Positions 35,500 to 44,647 of a stretch of 64,000 nucleotides of DNA are shown here, piece after piece. The stretch is from Photorhabdus caribbeanensis. Lineage in GTDB: Bacteria > Pseudomonadota > Gammaproteobacteria > Enterobacterales > Enterobacteriaceae. The position numbers and the translations under genes were made by a program. Position 1 is the first letter of the stretch; every line of letters starts with the position of its first letter. The notes under the pieces are model-generated. The model saw only the letters and a list, made by a program, of their open reading frames with translations. It was not told the origin of the DNA and did no database searches. The stretch is taken from NCBI RefSeq assembly GCF_018448885.1, contig NZ_RCWB01000012.1:62001-126000 (forward strand), read 5' to 3'.

Positions 35500-35808
35500 A
35501 TGAAAGAGATATTGAAAAGCCATACATTCTCTGACTGGTTGGTCGGACTTAAGGATATACGGGCCAGAATGCGGATATTGGCTCGCATTGACCGTATCGC
35601 TGAGGGTAATTTTGGCGATGTGAAACCGGTTGGTAATGGTGTCAGCGAATGCCGTATTGATTATGGCCCCGGTTATAGAGTGTATTTTATACAACAGGGC
35701 AGGCAGATTGTTGTTTTGCTTTGTGGTGGCGATAAAAGTACACAAGGCAGGGATATTAAACTTGCTTTACAACTAGCCCGTAATTGGGAGGAACAACATG
35801 ATAAGTGA
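35500..35808 (+). CDS. RelE/HigB-superfamily toxin (addiction module killer protein type)
   Basis: The 102-residue protein resembles the short phage-related killer proteins of type II toxin-antitoxin modules (RMRILARIDRIAEGNFGDVK, CRIDYGPGYRVYF, VVLLCGGDKSTQGRDI). Members of the superfamily usually cut mRNA at the ribosome. It overlaps the following antitoxin gene by 11 bp in toxin-first order, typical of the HigBA-like class. It lies next to the RT defence operon and is transcribed away from it. Confidence 0.88.
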   Translation: MKEILKSHTFSDWLVGLKDIRARMRILARIDRIAEGNFGDVKPVGNGVSECRIDYGPGYRVYFIQQGRQIVVLLCGGDKSTQGRDIKLALQLARNWEEQHDK

Positions 35809-36091
35809 GCAATTTACCCGTTGGGATTCAGCAGAATACCTGAAAACCGAAGCGGATATGGCTGAGTATTTGGATGCCTGTATTGAGGAAGCGGGTGATG
35901 ATCCTGCTTTTATTGCGCGTGCATTAGGTGCAATTGCGCGTGCACGAGGTATGACTCAGGTGGCAAAAGATGCCGGTCTGTCTCGTGAGAGTTTATATCG
36001 GGCGTTATCTGGTGACGGAAACCCTGAGTTTAGCACTATTTTGAAAGTCGTTAAGGCATTAGGCTTGAAACTCCATGTGGCAGCGGCATAA
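35798..36091 (+). CDS. HTH antitoxin of the toxin-antitoxin pair
   Basis: The 97-residue protein has a helix-turn-helix (IARARGMTQVAKDAGLSRES, LYRALSGDGNPEFSTILKV) typical of addiction-module antidote proteins paired with RelE/HigB-type killers. It should bind the toxin and repress the operon promoter. Its ATG lies inside the toxin's 3' end, coupling translation. The pair appears complete. Confidence 0.88.
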   Translation: MISEQFTRWDSAEYLKTEADMAEYLDACIEEAGDDPAFIARALGAIARARGMTQVAKDAGLSRESLYRALSGDGNPEFSTILKVVKALGLKLHVAAA

Positions 36092-36167
36092 TATATTGGC
36101 ACGTGTAAGTAATGAATAACGCATTGTTTGCTGAGCTGTTGGTTAGTTGTGAAGAGGAGGGAAGTTG

Positions 36168-36214
36168 AAAGGAGTGAGTTAATACCAGTTACGGAGCAGG
36201 TTCACTCCTTTTAG
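36168..36214 (+). terminator. Terminator-like inverted repeat after the toxin-antitoxin pair
   Basis: AAAGGAGTGA and TCACTCCTTT are exact inverted repeats with a 24-base loop, followed by TTAG, 77 bp after the antitoxin stop. Confidence 0.55.
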
Positions 36215-36300
36215 CGGGTGTTGAAGTTAATGTTGTATATAAAAAAGTACAAATGTACTTTCTGGGTACCAACATCCACATTATTCAAACCTATATTGAT

Positions 36301-36693
36301 TCATTTTACAAATGGTTGTGGATTTCTATTTAAAACATAAATAACTAGAATCGTTGTTACAGTACCGCATCCGATAATCCCTGCTAACCAATTATGCCCA
36401 TTTAAGCCCAAGATTAAAGCGACAAACAGAGAGGTAAAAGTGAGTAATAATCCATAACTGTGTCCTCTTATACTTTTTCTTACCATTTGCTCTAAGGCAA
36501 CTCTTTCCATCTCGTGTCTGTGCTTCTGTTGTTGTTCGATCAGAGTTAGAAATCGGTCAGCAGCTCCTTTGGCGTGTTGTTCATAAAGCGTTAATATCTC
36601 TGAATCAAGCAATTGATAATATAATGGATTGATATCACCTTGATTAGATTGTTTAACTATTTTCGGATGTTTTCCGGTGGCTCTTTGGCTCAT
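36301..36693 (-). CDS. DUF2335-like small membrane protein
   Basis: A protein of about 130 residues with an N-terminal charged region, a Gln/His/Glu-rich helical segment (LIEQQQKHRHEMERVALEQ) and two C-terminal membrane helices (LLLTFTSLFVALILGL and a second one). This is the layout of DUF2335 predicted membrane proteins; the function is unknown. The ATG at 36693 (MSQRATGKH) is preceded by GGGAAAGAGA. The longer frame to 36732 reads into the ERIC element and is rejected. It lies downstream of that ERIC copy on the same strand as the next small ORF. Confidence 0.65.
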   Translation of the reverse strand: MSQRATGKHPKIVKQSNQGDINPLYYQLLDSEILTLYEQHAKGAADRFLTLIEQQQKHRHEMERVALEQMVRKSIRGHSYGLLLTFTSLFVALILGLNGHNWLAGIIGCGTVTTILVIYVLNRNPQPFVK

Positions 36694-36720
36694 ATATTGT
36701 CTCTTTCCCTGTAGATAATA

Positions 36721-36847
36721 TATACCCGTCATCTTTCAAGTTGCCTCTTTGTTGGCTGCACTCGCTCACCCCGGTCACATAGTTTGCTATGCTCCCGGGG
36801 ATTCACTCCCTTGCCGTCGCGATGCATCTTGAAATCCATAGGGTATA
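36721..36847 (+). repeat. Full-length ERIC element
   Basis: This 127-bp imperfect palindrome runs from TATACCCGTCATCTTTCAAG to GAAATCCATAGGGTATA with the central ERIC hallmark CTCCCGGGGATTCACTCCC. Two further copies are at 12881-12994 (inverted, with deletion) and 42514-42639. It overlaps the end of a small ORF. Confidence 0.93.
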
Positions 36848-37029
36848 ATTTCGTCATTGAATTGCTTTAGTACAGCGGCAAAGTCCGCACGGACTTTATC
36901 CAGATCATCCGCTAAAGTATCAACGTCACTTTTCTGTGGGATAAAATCCAAATAGTTTGTATTGGGCATAATATCGAATTTCGGTGAAATTGATCTTAAT
37001 TTATTAAAATATTGTATGAAAATATTCAT
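36787..37029 (-). CDS. Small hypothetical protein whose C-terminus is encoded by an ERIC element
   Basis: The ORF of 80 codons has protein-like sequence for about 60 residues (PNTNYLDFIPQKSDVDTLAD, then a predicted helix). The frame then enters the ERIC copy at 36847 and its last about 20 residues (YGFQDASRRQGSESPGA) are ERIC-encoded. The original end was probably displaced by ERIC insertion. No good ribosome binding site is visible. The family is unknown; it may have belonged with the DUF2335-like gene beyond the ERIC. Confidence 0.45.
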   Translation of the reverse strand: MNIFIQYFNKLRSISPKFDIMPNTNYLDFIPQKSDVDTLADDLDKVRADFAAVLKQFNDEIIPYGFQDASRRQGSESPGA

Positions 37030-37308
37030 TATATTATCCGTATTATTAGTTGTTTCTATTAGTTAAATAATTTATTAGCAATGATGTTTTCTTAAGTTTT
37101 GATTGAAGAATCATACCTGATAAATAGATTTATGCCATAGAAATATTGCGAGCCGTTTCAAAAAAAGGACTGAAAATAATGGAATATAATTTCATTCAAG
37201 ATAATGATTAGTTGTTTATATAGAATTATTAATTAGTATGATTTACGACGAAAAGTATCAGAATATGCTATAGTGTCGGCTGGTTTTTGCTTATATTTTT
37301 GGAATCTT

Positions 37309-38127
37309 ATGTCTTATCAATGTCCTTTATGTCATCACTCTTTATTGCTCGCTCGACAGCAATGGCGCTGTGAGAATAATCATCAGTTTGATTGTGCTAA
37401 AGAAGGGTATGTTAATTTGATGCCCGTTCAGCATAAAAAATCCAAGGAGCCGGGGGATAGCCCGGAGATGATGCAATCAAGAAGAGCGTTTTTGGATTCA
37501 GGGCATTATCAACCATTACAACAACGGGTTTTGGAATTACTGGAAAAGTGTCTGCCAGAAAATGCAGAGAGTTTGTTGGATATAGGATGCGGTGAAGGTT
37601 ATTACACCGCTGCGGTTGAAGCGCAATTAAGCAAGGAACGTAATCTTAAAATCTATGGCTTAGATGTTGCTAAGATCGCGGTTCGTTACGGCGCTAAGCG
37701 CTATCCGGCTGTTAACTTTTGTGTTGCGTCGAGTCATCGTTTACCATTTGCCGATGAATCGCTTGCCGGGGTATTAAGGATTTACGCGCCTTGTAAAGCG
37801 GAAGAGTTGGCAAGGGTGGTTAAGCCACAGGGAATTGTTTTGACCATCACTCCTGGCCCTCGCCATCTTTATCAGCTCAAGGAGTTGATTTATCAAAATA
37901 TTCATCTTCATCCATTGAAGGCAGAACTGTTGGAAGGATTTGAATTGATAACCGAGGAATCGCTATCTTACCCAATGAAATTAGATGGCGTGCAAGCGTA
38001 TCATTTATTACAGATGACGCCATTTGCCTGGCGAGCAAAAGAAGCTGTGAAAAAAGGATTGGCAGATAGAACGCTGTTTGAGTGTGAAACTGATTTTATA
38101 CTGCGGGTCTATCAACGCCTTAATTGA
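37309..38127 (+). CDS. rlmA: 23S rRNA (guanine-745-N1) methyltransferase RlmA
   Basis: The protein opens with a zinc-ribbon (CPLC, then CENNHQFD) as in RlmA. It continues with the conserved FDCAKEGYVNLMPVQHKKS and the SAM-binding LLDIGCGEGYYTA. It methylates G745 of 23S rRNA. The ATG at 37309 (MSYQCPLCHH) aligns with family members. It is convergent with mntP; their synteny with manXYZ-yobD is as in E. coli, but the genes beyond its 5' side are replaced by the accessory island. Confidence 0.95.
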   Translation: MSYQCPLCHHSLLLARQQWRCENNHQFDCAKEGYVNLMPVQHKKSKEPGDSPEMMQSRRAFLDSGHYQPLQQRVLELLEKCLPENAESLLDIGCGEGYYTAAVEAQLSKERNLKIYGLDVAKIAVRYGAKRYPAVNFCVASSHRLPFADESLAGVLRIYAPCKAEELARVVKPQGIVLTITPGPRHLYQLKELIYQNIHLHPLKAELLEGFELITEESLSYPMKLDGVQAYHLLQMTPFAWRAKEAVKKGLADRTLFECETDFILRVYQRLN

Positions 38128-38136
38128 TCAAGATTT

Positions 38137-38201
38137 CAGCCCAAAATATAGCGTTTAACATATTATACCCTAGGACTTATGGGTATAAATATTTTGGGCT
38201 G
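38137..38201. repeat. Long nested inverted repeat between rlmA and mntP
   Basis: CAGCCCAAAATAT at 38137-38149 and ATATTTTGGGCTG at 38189-38201 are perfect complements, and inside them ATACCC and GGGTAT pair again. It lies between convergent genes and could act as a bidirectional terminator or be a small palindromic mobile repeat. No other copy is seen in the window. Confidence 0.7.
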
Positions 38202-38207
38202 GTGGCG

Positions 38208-38789
38208 TTATTTGGCGTACATAAATAATTCTAGATGTTCAAATAAGATATTGAAGCCAATTGCAATCAGAATTAACCCACCAATAAGTTCAGCGCGTTT
38301 GCCTAACCGTGGGCCAATATAACGGCCAATTAACATACCCAATGTTGCCATAATCATTGTCATCATTCCGATAGCCATCGCAGTATGCACGATATTGACT
38401 TCAAGGAACGCTAGCCCAATACCAATTGCCATTGCATCCAGACTGGTGGCAATGGCTGTTGTTATCAGCACTATTGAATTATGGCGGCAGGGTGATTCAC
38501 ACTTTTTTTCCTGCTTTGCTTTGAAACTCTCTGTAATCATCCTACAACCCAGAATGAATAACAGCGTGAAGGCAATCCAGTGATCCCACTCCATAATATA
38601 TTGGCTGGCATAAAGCCCTAGAGACCAGCCAATCAATGGGGTACAGGCTTCTGCCAAACCAAATATTAAACCGGTACGGATTGCTTCACGAAAATGTGGT
38701 CTATGTAGTGCGGCCCCTTTGCAAATTGAAGCAGCAAAGGCATCCATTGAAAGTGCTAAAGCTAGGATGAGGGTTGCGTACATATTCAT
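38208..38789 (-). CDS. mntP: Manganese efflux pump MntP
   Basis: The 193-residue protein has six hydrophobic helices with paired family motifs [16 protein letters not shown] and [15 protein letters not shown] (the acidic residues of the two halves bind Mn). It exports Mn2+ to avoid toxicity. The gene is preceded by a leader of about 255 nt with yybP-ykoY riboswitch features, which should switch on expression at high manganese. Confidence 0.94.
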   Translation of the reverse strand: MNMYATLILALALSMDAFAASICKGAALHRPHFREAIRTGLIFGLAEACTPLIGWSLGLYASQYIMEWDHWIAFTLLFILGCRMITESFKAKQEKKCESPCRHNSIVLITTAIATSLDAMAIGIGLAFLEVNIVHTAMAIGMMTMIMATLGMLIGRYIGPRLGKRAELIGGLILIAIGFNILFEHLELFMYAK

Positions 38790-38854
38790 TAATATAGCCT
38801 CGGTTGGGTGTTTCCATATACATATAACCCACCCCCAACCAATGATGGTGCTAT

Positions 38855-39046
38855 ATGCAATGGTCTTGCCAACCGAATTAATAGCTATCTCATTAGACTA
38901 TTTCATTTGCTATTTTTAGCAACAATAACACCTGCCGAGATAGCAATAAGGCTACCCGCACCACGTTTATTTTATAACGAGCGTGTTGATACGGGCTTTT
39001 CAGAGAAATTAACTAAATCGTTTCTCTGAAACAGGCTACTCCCCAT
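38855..39046 (-). promoter_or_regulatory. yybP-ykoY manganese riboswitch in the mntP leader
   Basis: On the minus strand the leader carries GGGGAGTAGCC (39044-39034), then GCCCGTATCAACACGCTCG, and later GGTTGGCAAGACC near 38874-38862. GGGGAGTAG and the paired CCCGTATCAACA-type loop are hallmarks of this Mn2+-sensing class, also found on E. coli mntP. Downstream, about 38802-38840, GGTTGGG and CCCAACC can form a hairpin close to the mntP ribosome binding site, a likely expression platform. The outer limits are approximate. Confidence 0.82.
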
Positions 39047-39209
39047 GACAATTTAAAAGATAGCACAATAATTCAAAAAGGGAAATAATATTATTTTTAG
39101 GGTTAAGGTATGATATTGATAATAATTATCATTATCTGCTTTGTGAGGAAAATAAAAGTCAGCGTAAGGCTGACTGTTTATTGTTTCTTTATATATTATT
39201 ATTTATTAT

Positions 39210-39668
39210 CTATCTGTTTTCGATGAGAAATTTATAAATTCTTTCTAAATCATCAATTTGACTTACTGATATATATAATTTTTTATTTTCTAAACCAATA
39301 ACCAGGATGCCATCTTCAGATAAATTCATGGTTTTTATCCGATCATAGGCAATAAAGGTGTTTGCATAGAAGAAACCGTTATTTTTAAAGAATAATTTAG
39401 GCGAACGTATATAGGCAATATAAATAGTCACCAGGATAGTAAACAGCAATAAATATGTGGTTAAACGGCTACCGTAGGCGGTAATATTATTATAAACAAC
39501 AATAAGTATCAGGATAATAAAGATGAATGCATCAATTTTGTGTTTTCTTTTTAGTTTTATTTGTAAGTAAGTTTTACCTTTTAGTAAATTAACCACGAAT
39601 TCATCATAAACAGCAAAAGCTAGCATTAGTACGATTAGACCAGCTAATACCATGTCATTAAGGCTCAT
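39210..39668 (-). CDS. yobD: UPF0266 membrane protein YobD
   Basis: The 152-residue protein has three membrane helices in the first about 85 residues, then the conserved soluble segment FYANTFIAYDRIKTMNLSED of the YobD family. The function is unknown. It lies between manZ and mntP exactly as in E. coli, transcribed with manXYZ polarity. Confidence 0.92.
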   Translation of the reverse strand: MSLNDMVLAGLIVLMLAFAVYDEFVVNLLKGKTYLQIKLKRKHKIDAFIFIILILIVVYNNITAYGSRLTTYLLLFTILVTIYIAYIRSPKLFFKNNGFFYANTFIAYDRIKTMNLSEDGILVIGLENKKLYISVSQIDDLERIYKFLIENR

Positions 39669-39749
39669 TCCTTATCCTTGCATTGTTATGAAAAAGAAAA
39701 TATGGGGAGGAATTCCTCCCCGAATGATATTGTACTAAAGATCATTGTA

Positions 39750-40625
39750 CTAGAGACCGAGGAAACCAAATTTGGCGCCAATAATCCCCAGAATAAAGAA
39801 GCCAATAATGATCCACAGGGCATTGACTTTATGCCGTAATAGCCACATACAGGCAAATGTCAGCAAAAGTGGTACCAAGCCTGGCATCAACTGATCGAGG
39901 ATATTCTGAACTGTGGTTATTGTCGTTTCACCTGTCTGTTGGTTAGGAATTTCTGATACAACCAACGGGATATTGACTTTCGTCCATTTATTAACTAATG
40001 CCCCCATGACAAATAGACCAAGGATTGACGCTCCTTCCGTCATTTTTTGTAGGAAGCCGCCTCCCATATCCTGAACGATATTGATCCCTTTCTTATAACC
40101 ATAAGAGATACCGGAATAGAGAACTAATAAGCGTACCAGGTTGAATAGGAAGAAGAACAAGACAGGACCAAGCCAGCTACCGCTCATTGCGAGGCCAGCA
40201 CCCAAAGCAGCAAATACTGGACGGGCTGTTCCCCAGAAAATAGGATCGCCAACGCCGGCCAATGGCCCCATTAGACCAACTTTGATACCGTTGATTGCAC
40301 CATCATCAATGGTTGCACCGTTAGCACGCTGTTCTTCCATTGCCAGAGTGACACCCAGTACAGGCGCAACGACATAAGGGTGAGTGTTAAAGAATTCAAG
40401 GTGGCGTTTAAGTGCCTGTTTACGCTCATCAGTATTTTCTGGATACAAACGACGAAGAGCTGGAACCATAGAGAAGCAGAAGCCCAAAGCCTGCATACGT
40501 TCAAAGTTCCATGAACCTTGAAACACATTAGAACGAAGAAATACACCGCGGATATCACTGGGTGTCAGTTTTTTTTGGTCTGCTGTCTGAGCAGCCGTTT
40601 TTGTTGTATCTAACATGTTGCTCAT
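39750..40625 (-). CDS. manZ: PTS mannose-family transporter subunit IID
   Basis: A IID protein of 291 residues with LTPSDIRGVFLRSNVFQGSW, NFERMQALGFCFSMVPALRR, GLMGPLAGVGDPIFW and a C-terminal helix bundle, as in ManZ. With ManY it forms the membrane channel of the mannose/glucosamine permease. It starts 4 bp after manY. The N-terminus is a few residues longer than in E. coli. Confidence 0.96.
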   Translation of the reverse strand: MSNMLDTTKTAAQTADQKKLTPSDIRGVFLRSNVFQGSWNFERMQALGFCFSMVPALRRLYPENTDERKQALKRHLEFFNTHPYVVAPVLGVTLAMEEQRANGATIDDGAINGIKVGLMGPLAGVGDPIFWGTARPVFAALGAGLAMSGSWLGPVLFFFLFNLVRLLVLYSGISYGYKKGINIVQDMGGGFLQKMTEGASILGLFVMGALVNKWTKVNIPLVVSEIPNQQTGETTITTVQNILDQLMPGLVPLLLTFACMWLLRHKVNALWIIIGFFILGIIGAKFGFLGL

Positions 40626-40629
40626 CCTT

Positions 40630-41430
40630 TTAATCTAATTCGTTATCAAGATCGTTATTGGTGTGTCCGGGGGCAGCAACTACCTGAGATTTGTTATATT
40701 TAGGGCTTAGCTGAATGTACAGCACGGCCATAACAATACCAATAACGCCTAATGCAACCAGGTTAAATTCAGTGAATGCCGCTGTGACGAAGCCGAGGTA
40801 GAAGAAAGGCATTAGGTAGCCGGCACGCATCATGTTGATAACCATTGCATAACCCACAACGACGATCATACCCCCTGCGATGTTCAAGCCATCTGTCACC
40901 ACTTTTGGAATAGAGGCAAGTAACTGCTGGACTTCGTTGGTGCCAACCGATAGGGCAACGATCAGGGCTGGGATGGCGATACGCATAGCCTGGAGCAGTA
41001 ATGCGGATAGATGGATAAAGCTAATCGCACGCAGGCTGCCACGTTCTGCTGCGTTGTCAGCCGCATGCTGGAAGGCGACTGTGATGGTGCGTACAATGAT
41101 AGTCAGAACTTGTCCTGCTGCTGCTAGCGGAATGGCCAAGGCGATACCTTCACCGATATCACGACCACCAGCAATGACCAGAATCGTCGAAATGATTGAT
41201 GCTAAGGCCGCATCCGGGGCAATTGCAGCACCGATATTCATCCAGCCAAGGGCGATCATCTCTAGCGTACCACCGATAATGATACCGGTTGTCATATCAC
41301 CAAGAATGATCCCGATTAAGGTGCAGGCCACGAGTGGGCGGTGGAATTGAAATTCATCAAGAATGGAATCCATTCCGACTATACAAGCCACGATGAATAT
41401 CAATGTAATTTGAACAACGGTAATTTCCAT
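40630..41430 (-). CDS. manY: PTS mannose-family transporter subunit IIC
   Basis: A hydrophobic protein of 266 residues with the IIC signature LEMIALGWMNIGAAIAPDAA and multiple membrane helices, matching ManY. It forms the sugar-translocating part with ManZ. It follows manX by 75 bp. Confidence 0.96.
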   Translation of the reverse strand: MEITVVQITLIFIVACIVGMDSILDEFQFHRPLVACTLIGIILGDMTTGIIIGGTLEMIALGWMNIGAAIAPDAALASIISTILVIAGGRDIGEGIALAIPLAAAGQVLTIIVRTITVAFQHAADNAAERGSLRAISFIHLSALLLQAMRIAIPALIVALSVGTNEVQQLLASIPKVVTDGLNIAGGMIVVVGYAMVINMMRAGYLMPFFYLGFVTAAFTEFNLVALGVIGIVMAVLYIQLSPKYNKSQVVAAPGHTNNDLDNELD

Positions 41431-41505
41431 TGTTTGTCTCCTGTAACCAAATTAAATTCGGTAAGAAATTTTTATCATTGAGTAATTTTAGTCATTGAGT
41501 AATAG

Positions 41506-42489
41506 TTAAATTGCTCTGATCTGGTTTTCGTTTTTAACCTTCTGGAGTAGATCCATCATTTGTAGACGGCTGTCACTGGCAACCTTACGGGCTTCAAGCT
41601 CAATTCCTCGTTCATCTAGTTTTTTGAAGGCGGCAATATCGGTTTCATCAACGGATATTGCGTTGTTAACTTGTGTTTTTCCCTGACGGAAAGCCATTCC
41701 TCCGATGTTGACAGAAGTGATATCGACACCATCCTCGACTAAACGCAAAACATCTGTTGGGTTTGTAAACAGTAACATGACACGTTCATTGGCATATTTC
41801 GGGTTGTTGTAAACGCGAACACATTTTGCAACATCAACAACGTGAGCACTGAGTCCCGGTGGAGCAACTTGTTTTAGCAAGGTGGTACGGACAGTATCAG
41901 CAGCAACTTCATCGCTGACGACGATGATGCGTTTGACATTGGTTTCTTTTGTCCAACGAGTCGCGACCTGACCATGAATGAGGCGGTCATCAATTCGGGC
42001 CAATGCAATTTTCATATGACCACCGGTTGATGGTGAAAATGAAGGTGCCGCAACGGATGCTACAGGCTTGGCTGGTTCAGTCTTTTGGGGTTCTTCTGTT
42101 TTCAGGGCTCGAATGCCTTCTTTCCCTGTTTCCAGAGCAACAGAAACCAGTTCTGCCAGAGATGGGTCATCATCTCGACACATAAAGGTTTCAACCAGCA
42201 TTGGAACGTTAACACCGGTGATGATCTCATAATTCTCTTTATCTACGGCGATACGGCTAGCCGCATTGAATGGACTTCCTCCCCATGTATCGACAAGAAA
42301 CAGTACACCTTGCTCTGTATTAAGCGTTGCGAGTTTACTGTTGTATTTTTCAAATAAGGTATCGGCATTTTCACCAGGAACGAAGTCAATGTAAGAAACA
42401 TTTTCTTGCTCTCCAATTAACATCTCTGTGGTACGAAGCAGTTGCTCAGCCGCAGCCCCGTGCGTGCCAATCATAATGGCTATACTCAC
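41506..42489 (-). CDS. manX: PTS mannose-family transporter subunit IIAB
   Basis: The 327-residue protein joins IIA (phosphoryl His in IMIGTHGAAAE, residue 9) by an Ala/Pro-rich linker near residues 133-157 to IIB (active His in ARIDDRLIHGQVATRW). It passes phosphate from HPr to the incoming hexose. It is first in manXYZ. An ERIC element lies 25 bp upstream of the ATG and will be in or next to the promoter region. Confidence 0.96.
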   Translation of the reverse strand: MSIAIMIGTHGAAAEQLLRTTEMLIGEQENVSYIDFVPGENADTLFEKYNSKLATLNTEQGVLFLVDTWGGSPFNAASRIAVDKENYEIITGVNVPMLVETFMCRDDDPSLAELVSVALETGKEGIRALKTEEPQKTEPAKPVASVAAPSFSPSTGGHMKIALARIDDRLIHGQVATRWTKETNVKRIIVVSDEVAADTVRTTLLKQVAPPGLSAHVVDVAKCVRVYNNPKYANERVMLLFTNPTDVLRLVEDGVDITSVNIGGMAFRQGKTQVNNAISVDETDIAAFKKLDERGIELEARKVASDSRLQMMDLLQKVKNENQIRAI

Positions 42490-42513
42490 TTGTTTTCCCC
42501 TCTGTTAACAATA

Positions 42514-42639
42514 TATACCCGTTATCTTTCAAGTTGCCTCTTTGTTGGCTGCATTCACTCATCCCGGTAACATCGTTATCTATGCTCCCAGGGATTCGCT
42601 CCCTTGCCATCGCGATCCATCTTGAAATCCATTGGGTAT
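42514..42639 (+). repeat. ERIC element upstream of manX
   Basis: About 126 bp from TATACCCGTTATCTTTCAAG to TTGAAATCCATTGGGTAT, same orientation as the 36721 copy with scattered substitutions. Its palindrome lies in the 5' leader of manXYZ and could be transcribed as a hairpin. Confidence 0.92.
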
Positions 42640-43034
42640 CAACGCAGGATTATTACAAAGTTACTGCAATAATTTTGATGAATCATTCCTCCAATAAAAA
42701 TTTTATTTGTATGAATAATGACCTTTTGTCAATGTGATACCTAAATATTTGACTTGATTTAGACTTTATCTCTTATTGACTGAAAAAATCGGCTGTTAGA
42801 TTAACATTAGAAATACCGGAGGAAAATTGCTGTCAGTCAGAAAAAATGAAATAGATAAAAATGTTAACCACAAAACAATTTAATAAGCTAAAAATTGTAA
42901 AATTAATGTATAATTATCTATAATTTGTTTATTGTTAGACATTTATTCTGTTTCCGGTAACATCTTATTAATTTAAAATCGAAAACATATTCATCTTTTT
43001 AGATCAAAAGATGATCATTTTAAGTTTTGGCTAA
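42640..43034. other. Gene-free AT-rich region between sdaA terminator and manXYZ
   Basis: About 395 bp without a credible gene. It should hold the manX promoter; isolated half-sites such as AATGTGATA resemble CRP half-sites but no full operator is convincing. The palindrome ATGATCAT near 43011 is too short to interpret. Confidence 0.5.
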
Positions 43035-43066
43035 AAAATATCCCAACCATAAGGTAGGGATATTTT
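43033..43066 (-). terminator. Intrinsic terminator of sdaA
   Basis: AAAATATCCC and GGGATATTTT are 10-bp inverted repeats with a 12-base loop. On the minus strand the stem runs into a T-run (TTTTTTAGCC), 46 bp after the sdaA stop. Confidence 0.8.
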
Positions 43067-43111
43067 CATTACAGAAGCATTTTTTGATTAAAAAACAGGT
43101 TATTTATTTGA

Positions 43112-44476
43112 TTAATCACATTGAACTTTAATTGCCAAACCACCGCGAGATGTTTCGCGATATTTAGCGTTCATGTCTTTACCTGTTTCGTACATGGTTT
43201 CAATAACTTTATCGAGAGAAACACGTGGTTCACTGGTACGGCGCAAAGCCATGCGTGCAGCATTGATTGCTTTTACTGAAGCAATGGCATTTCGTTCGAT
43301 ACAAGGTACTTGTACCTGGCCTGCTACTGGGTCACAGGTAAGGCCGAGGTTATGTTCCATACCGATTTCAGCCGCAACACAGACCTGTTCAGCGCTGCCG
43401 CCAAGCAGTTCAGCAAGTCCGGCTGCTGCCATCGAGCAGGCAACACCTACTTCCCCCTGGCAACCTACTTCAGCTCCAGATATTGATGCATTCATTTTAT
43501 AGAGAATGCCAATAGCGCCGGAAGCCAGGAAATAGCGGATATAGAGCTCTGGCGTCACAGGTTCAATGCAATGATTGTAATAAGCGAGTACGGCAGGAAC
43601 AATGCCACAAGCGCCATTGGTTGGTGCGGTAACAACACGTCCACCCGCAGCATTTTCTTCATTGACTGCCAAGGCGAACATGTTCACCAAGTCCACTACA
43701 TTCATTGGATCATTAGACAGATTGTTTGATGAGGTCAGCATGCGATGTAGTGCCGCTGCCCGGCGAGGTACACGCAGTGGGCCAGGTAAAACCCCTTCCG
43801 TGTTCAAACCGCGTTCAATACAAGCCTGCATGGTATCCCAGACATCGGCAAAATAGGCATTAATTTCTTCTTTGCTGTGGAGATCCAGCTCGTTTTTCAT
43901 CATTAAACCGGAAATAGATAACCCGGTTTTATTACAATTCATCAGTAATTCTTTTGCTGAATTGAATGGATATGAAACTGGTTTGGTATCCTGAGAGGGT
44001 TTACCAAAATGTTCTTCATCAACAATAAAACCACCACCAATCGAGTAGTAGGTTTTGCTATAAACTTTTTTATCCCCCGCGAATGCGTGAATTTGCATGC
44101 CGTTTTCATGTAATGACAGGTTATCACTACGGAAAACCATGCCGCTATCACGCGGGAAATCGACTTCATGTAAACCGTTGGCCAGCTTAATACGCTGTGT
44201 TTGCTCTACATCACGAATAAAACCGGGGATCGAATCAATATCAACGGTGGCGGGCAAATTACCTGCCAGACCCATGATAATGGCGATGTCCGTATGATGA
44301 CCCTTGCCGGTTAATGAGAGTGAGCCGTAAACATCGACGGCTACACGCGTGATAGAAGGCATTAATCCCTGGTTTACCAGATCGTCGACAAACTGTTTGC
44401 CGGCTTTCATCGGACCAACCGTATGAGAGCTAGATGGGCCAATACCGACCTTAAACATGTCGAAAACGCTAATCAC
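43112..44476 (-). CDS. sdaA: L-serine ammonia-lyase (serine deaminase, 4Fe-4S)
   Basis: The 454-residue single-chain enzyme has the N-terminal domain [20 protein letters not shown]. The catalytic domain contains [29 protein letters not shown] and [19 protein letters not shown], whose cysteines bind the 4Fe-4S cluster. It converts L-serine to pyruvate and ammonia. Length and motifs fit SdaA. Neighbour nudL-pabB agrees with E. coli order (sdaA-nudL-pabB-yoaH). Confidence 0.95.
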   Translation of the reverse strand: MISVFDMFKVGIGPSSSHTVGPMKAGKQFVDDLVNQGLMPSITRVAVDVYGSLSLTGKGHHTDIAIIMGLAGNLPATVDIDSIPGFIRDVEQTQRIKLANGLHEVDFPRDSGMVFRSDNLSLHENGMQIHAFAGDKKVYSKTYYSIGGGFIVDEEHFGKPSQDTKPVSYPFNSAKELLMNCNKTGLSISGLMMKNELDLHSKEEINAYFADVWDTMQACIERGLNTEGVLPGPLRVPRRAAALHRMLTSSNNLSNDPMNVVDLVNMFALAVNEENAAGGRVVTAPTNGACGIVPAVLAYYNHCIEPVTPELYIRYFLASGAIGILYKMNASISGAEVGCQGEVGVACSMAAAGLAELLGGSAEQVCVAAEIGMEHNLGLTCDPVAGQVQVPCIERNAIASVKAINAARMALRRTSEPRVSLDKVIETMYETGKDMNAKYRETSRGGLAIKVQCD

Positions 44477-44647
44477 GCCAGACTCCTTAAAAAAGATAGA
44501 GATATAGTTATATGTATTGAGGTACGCTACTTTACTGTGATTTAGTAGTGTTGATAAGGGAGTTTACAGTTTTTTTTGAATTATGATAGCAACAGTGATA
44601 AAGATGGGCAAAAAAAATACAAATTAGTTATCCTTAAATGATTTGGA

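Noticed and set aside
36694-36732. N-terminal extension of the DUF2335-like protein
   Set aside because: The extra residues are encoded partly by the ERIC element, and a good ribosome binding site precedes the inner ATG at 36693.
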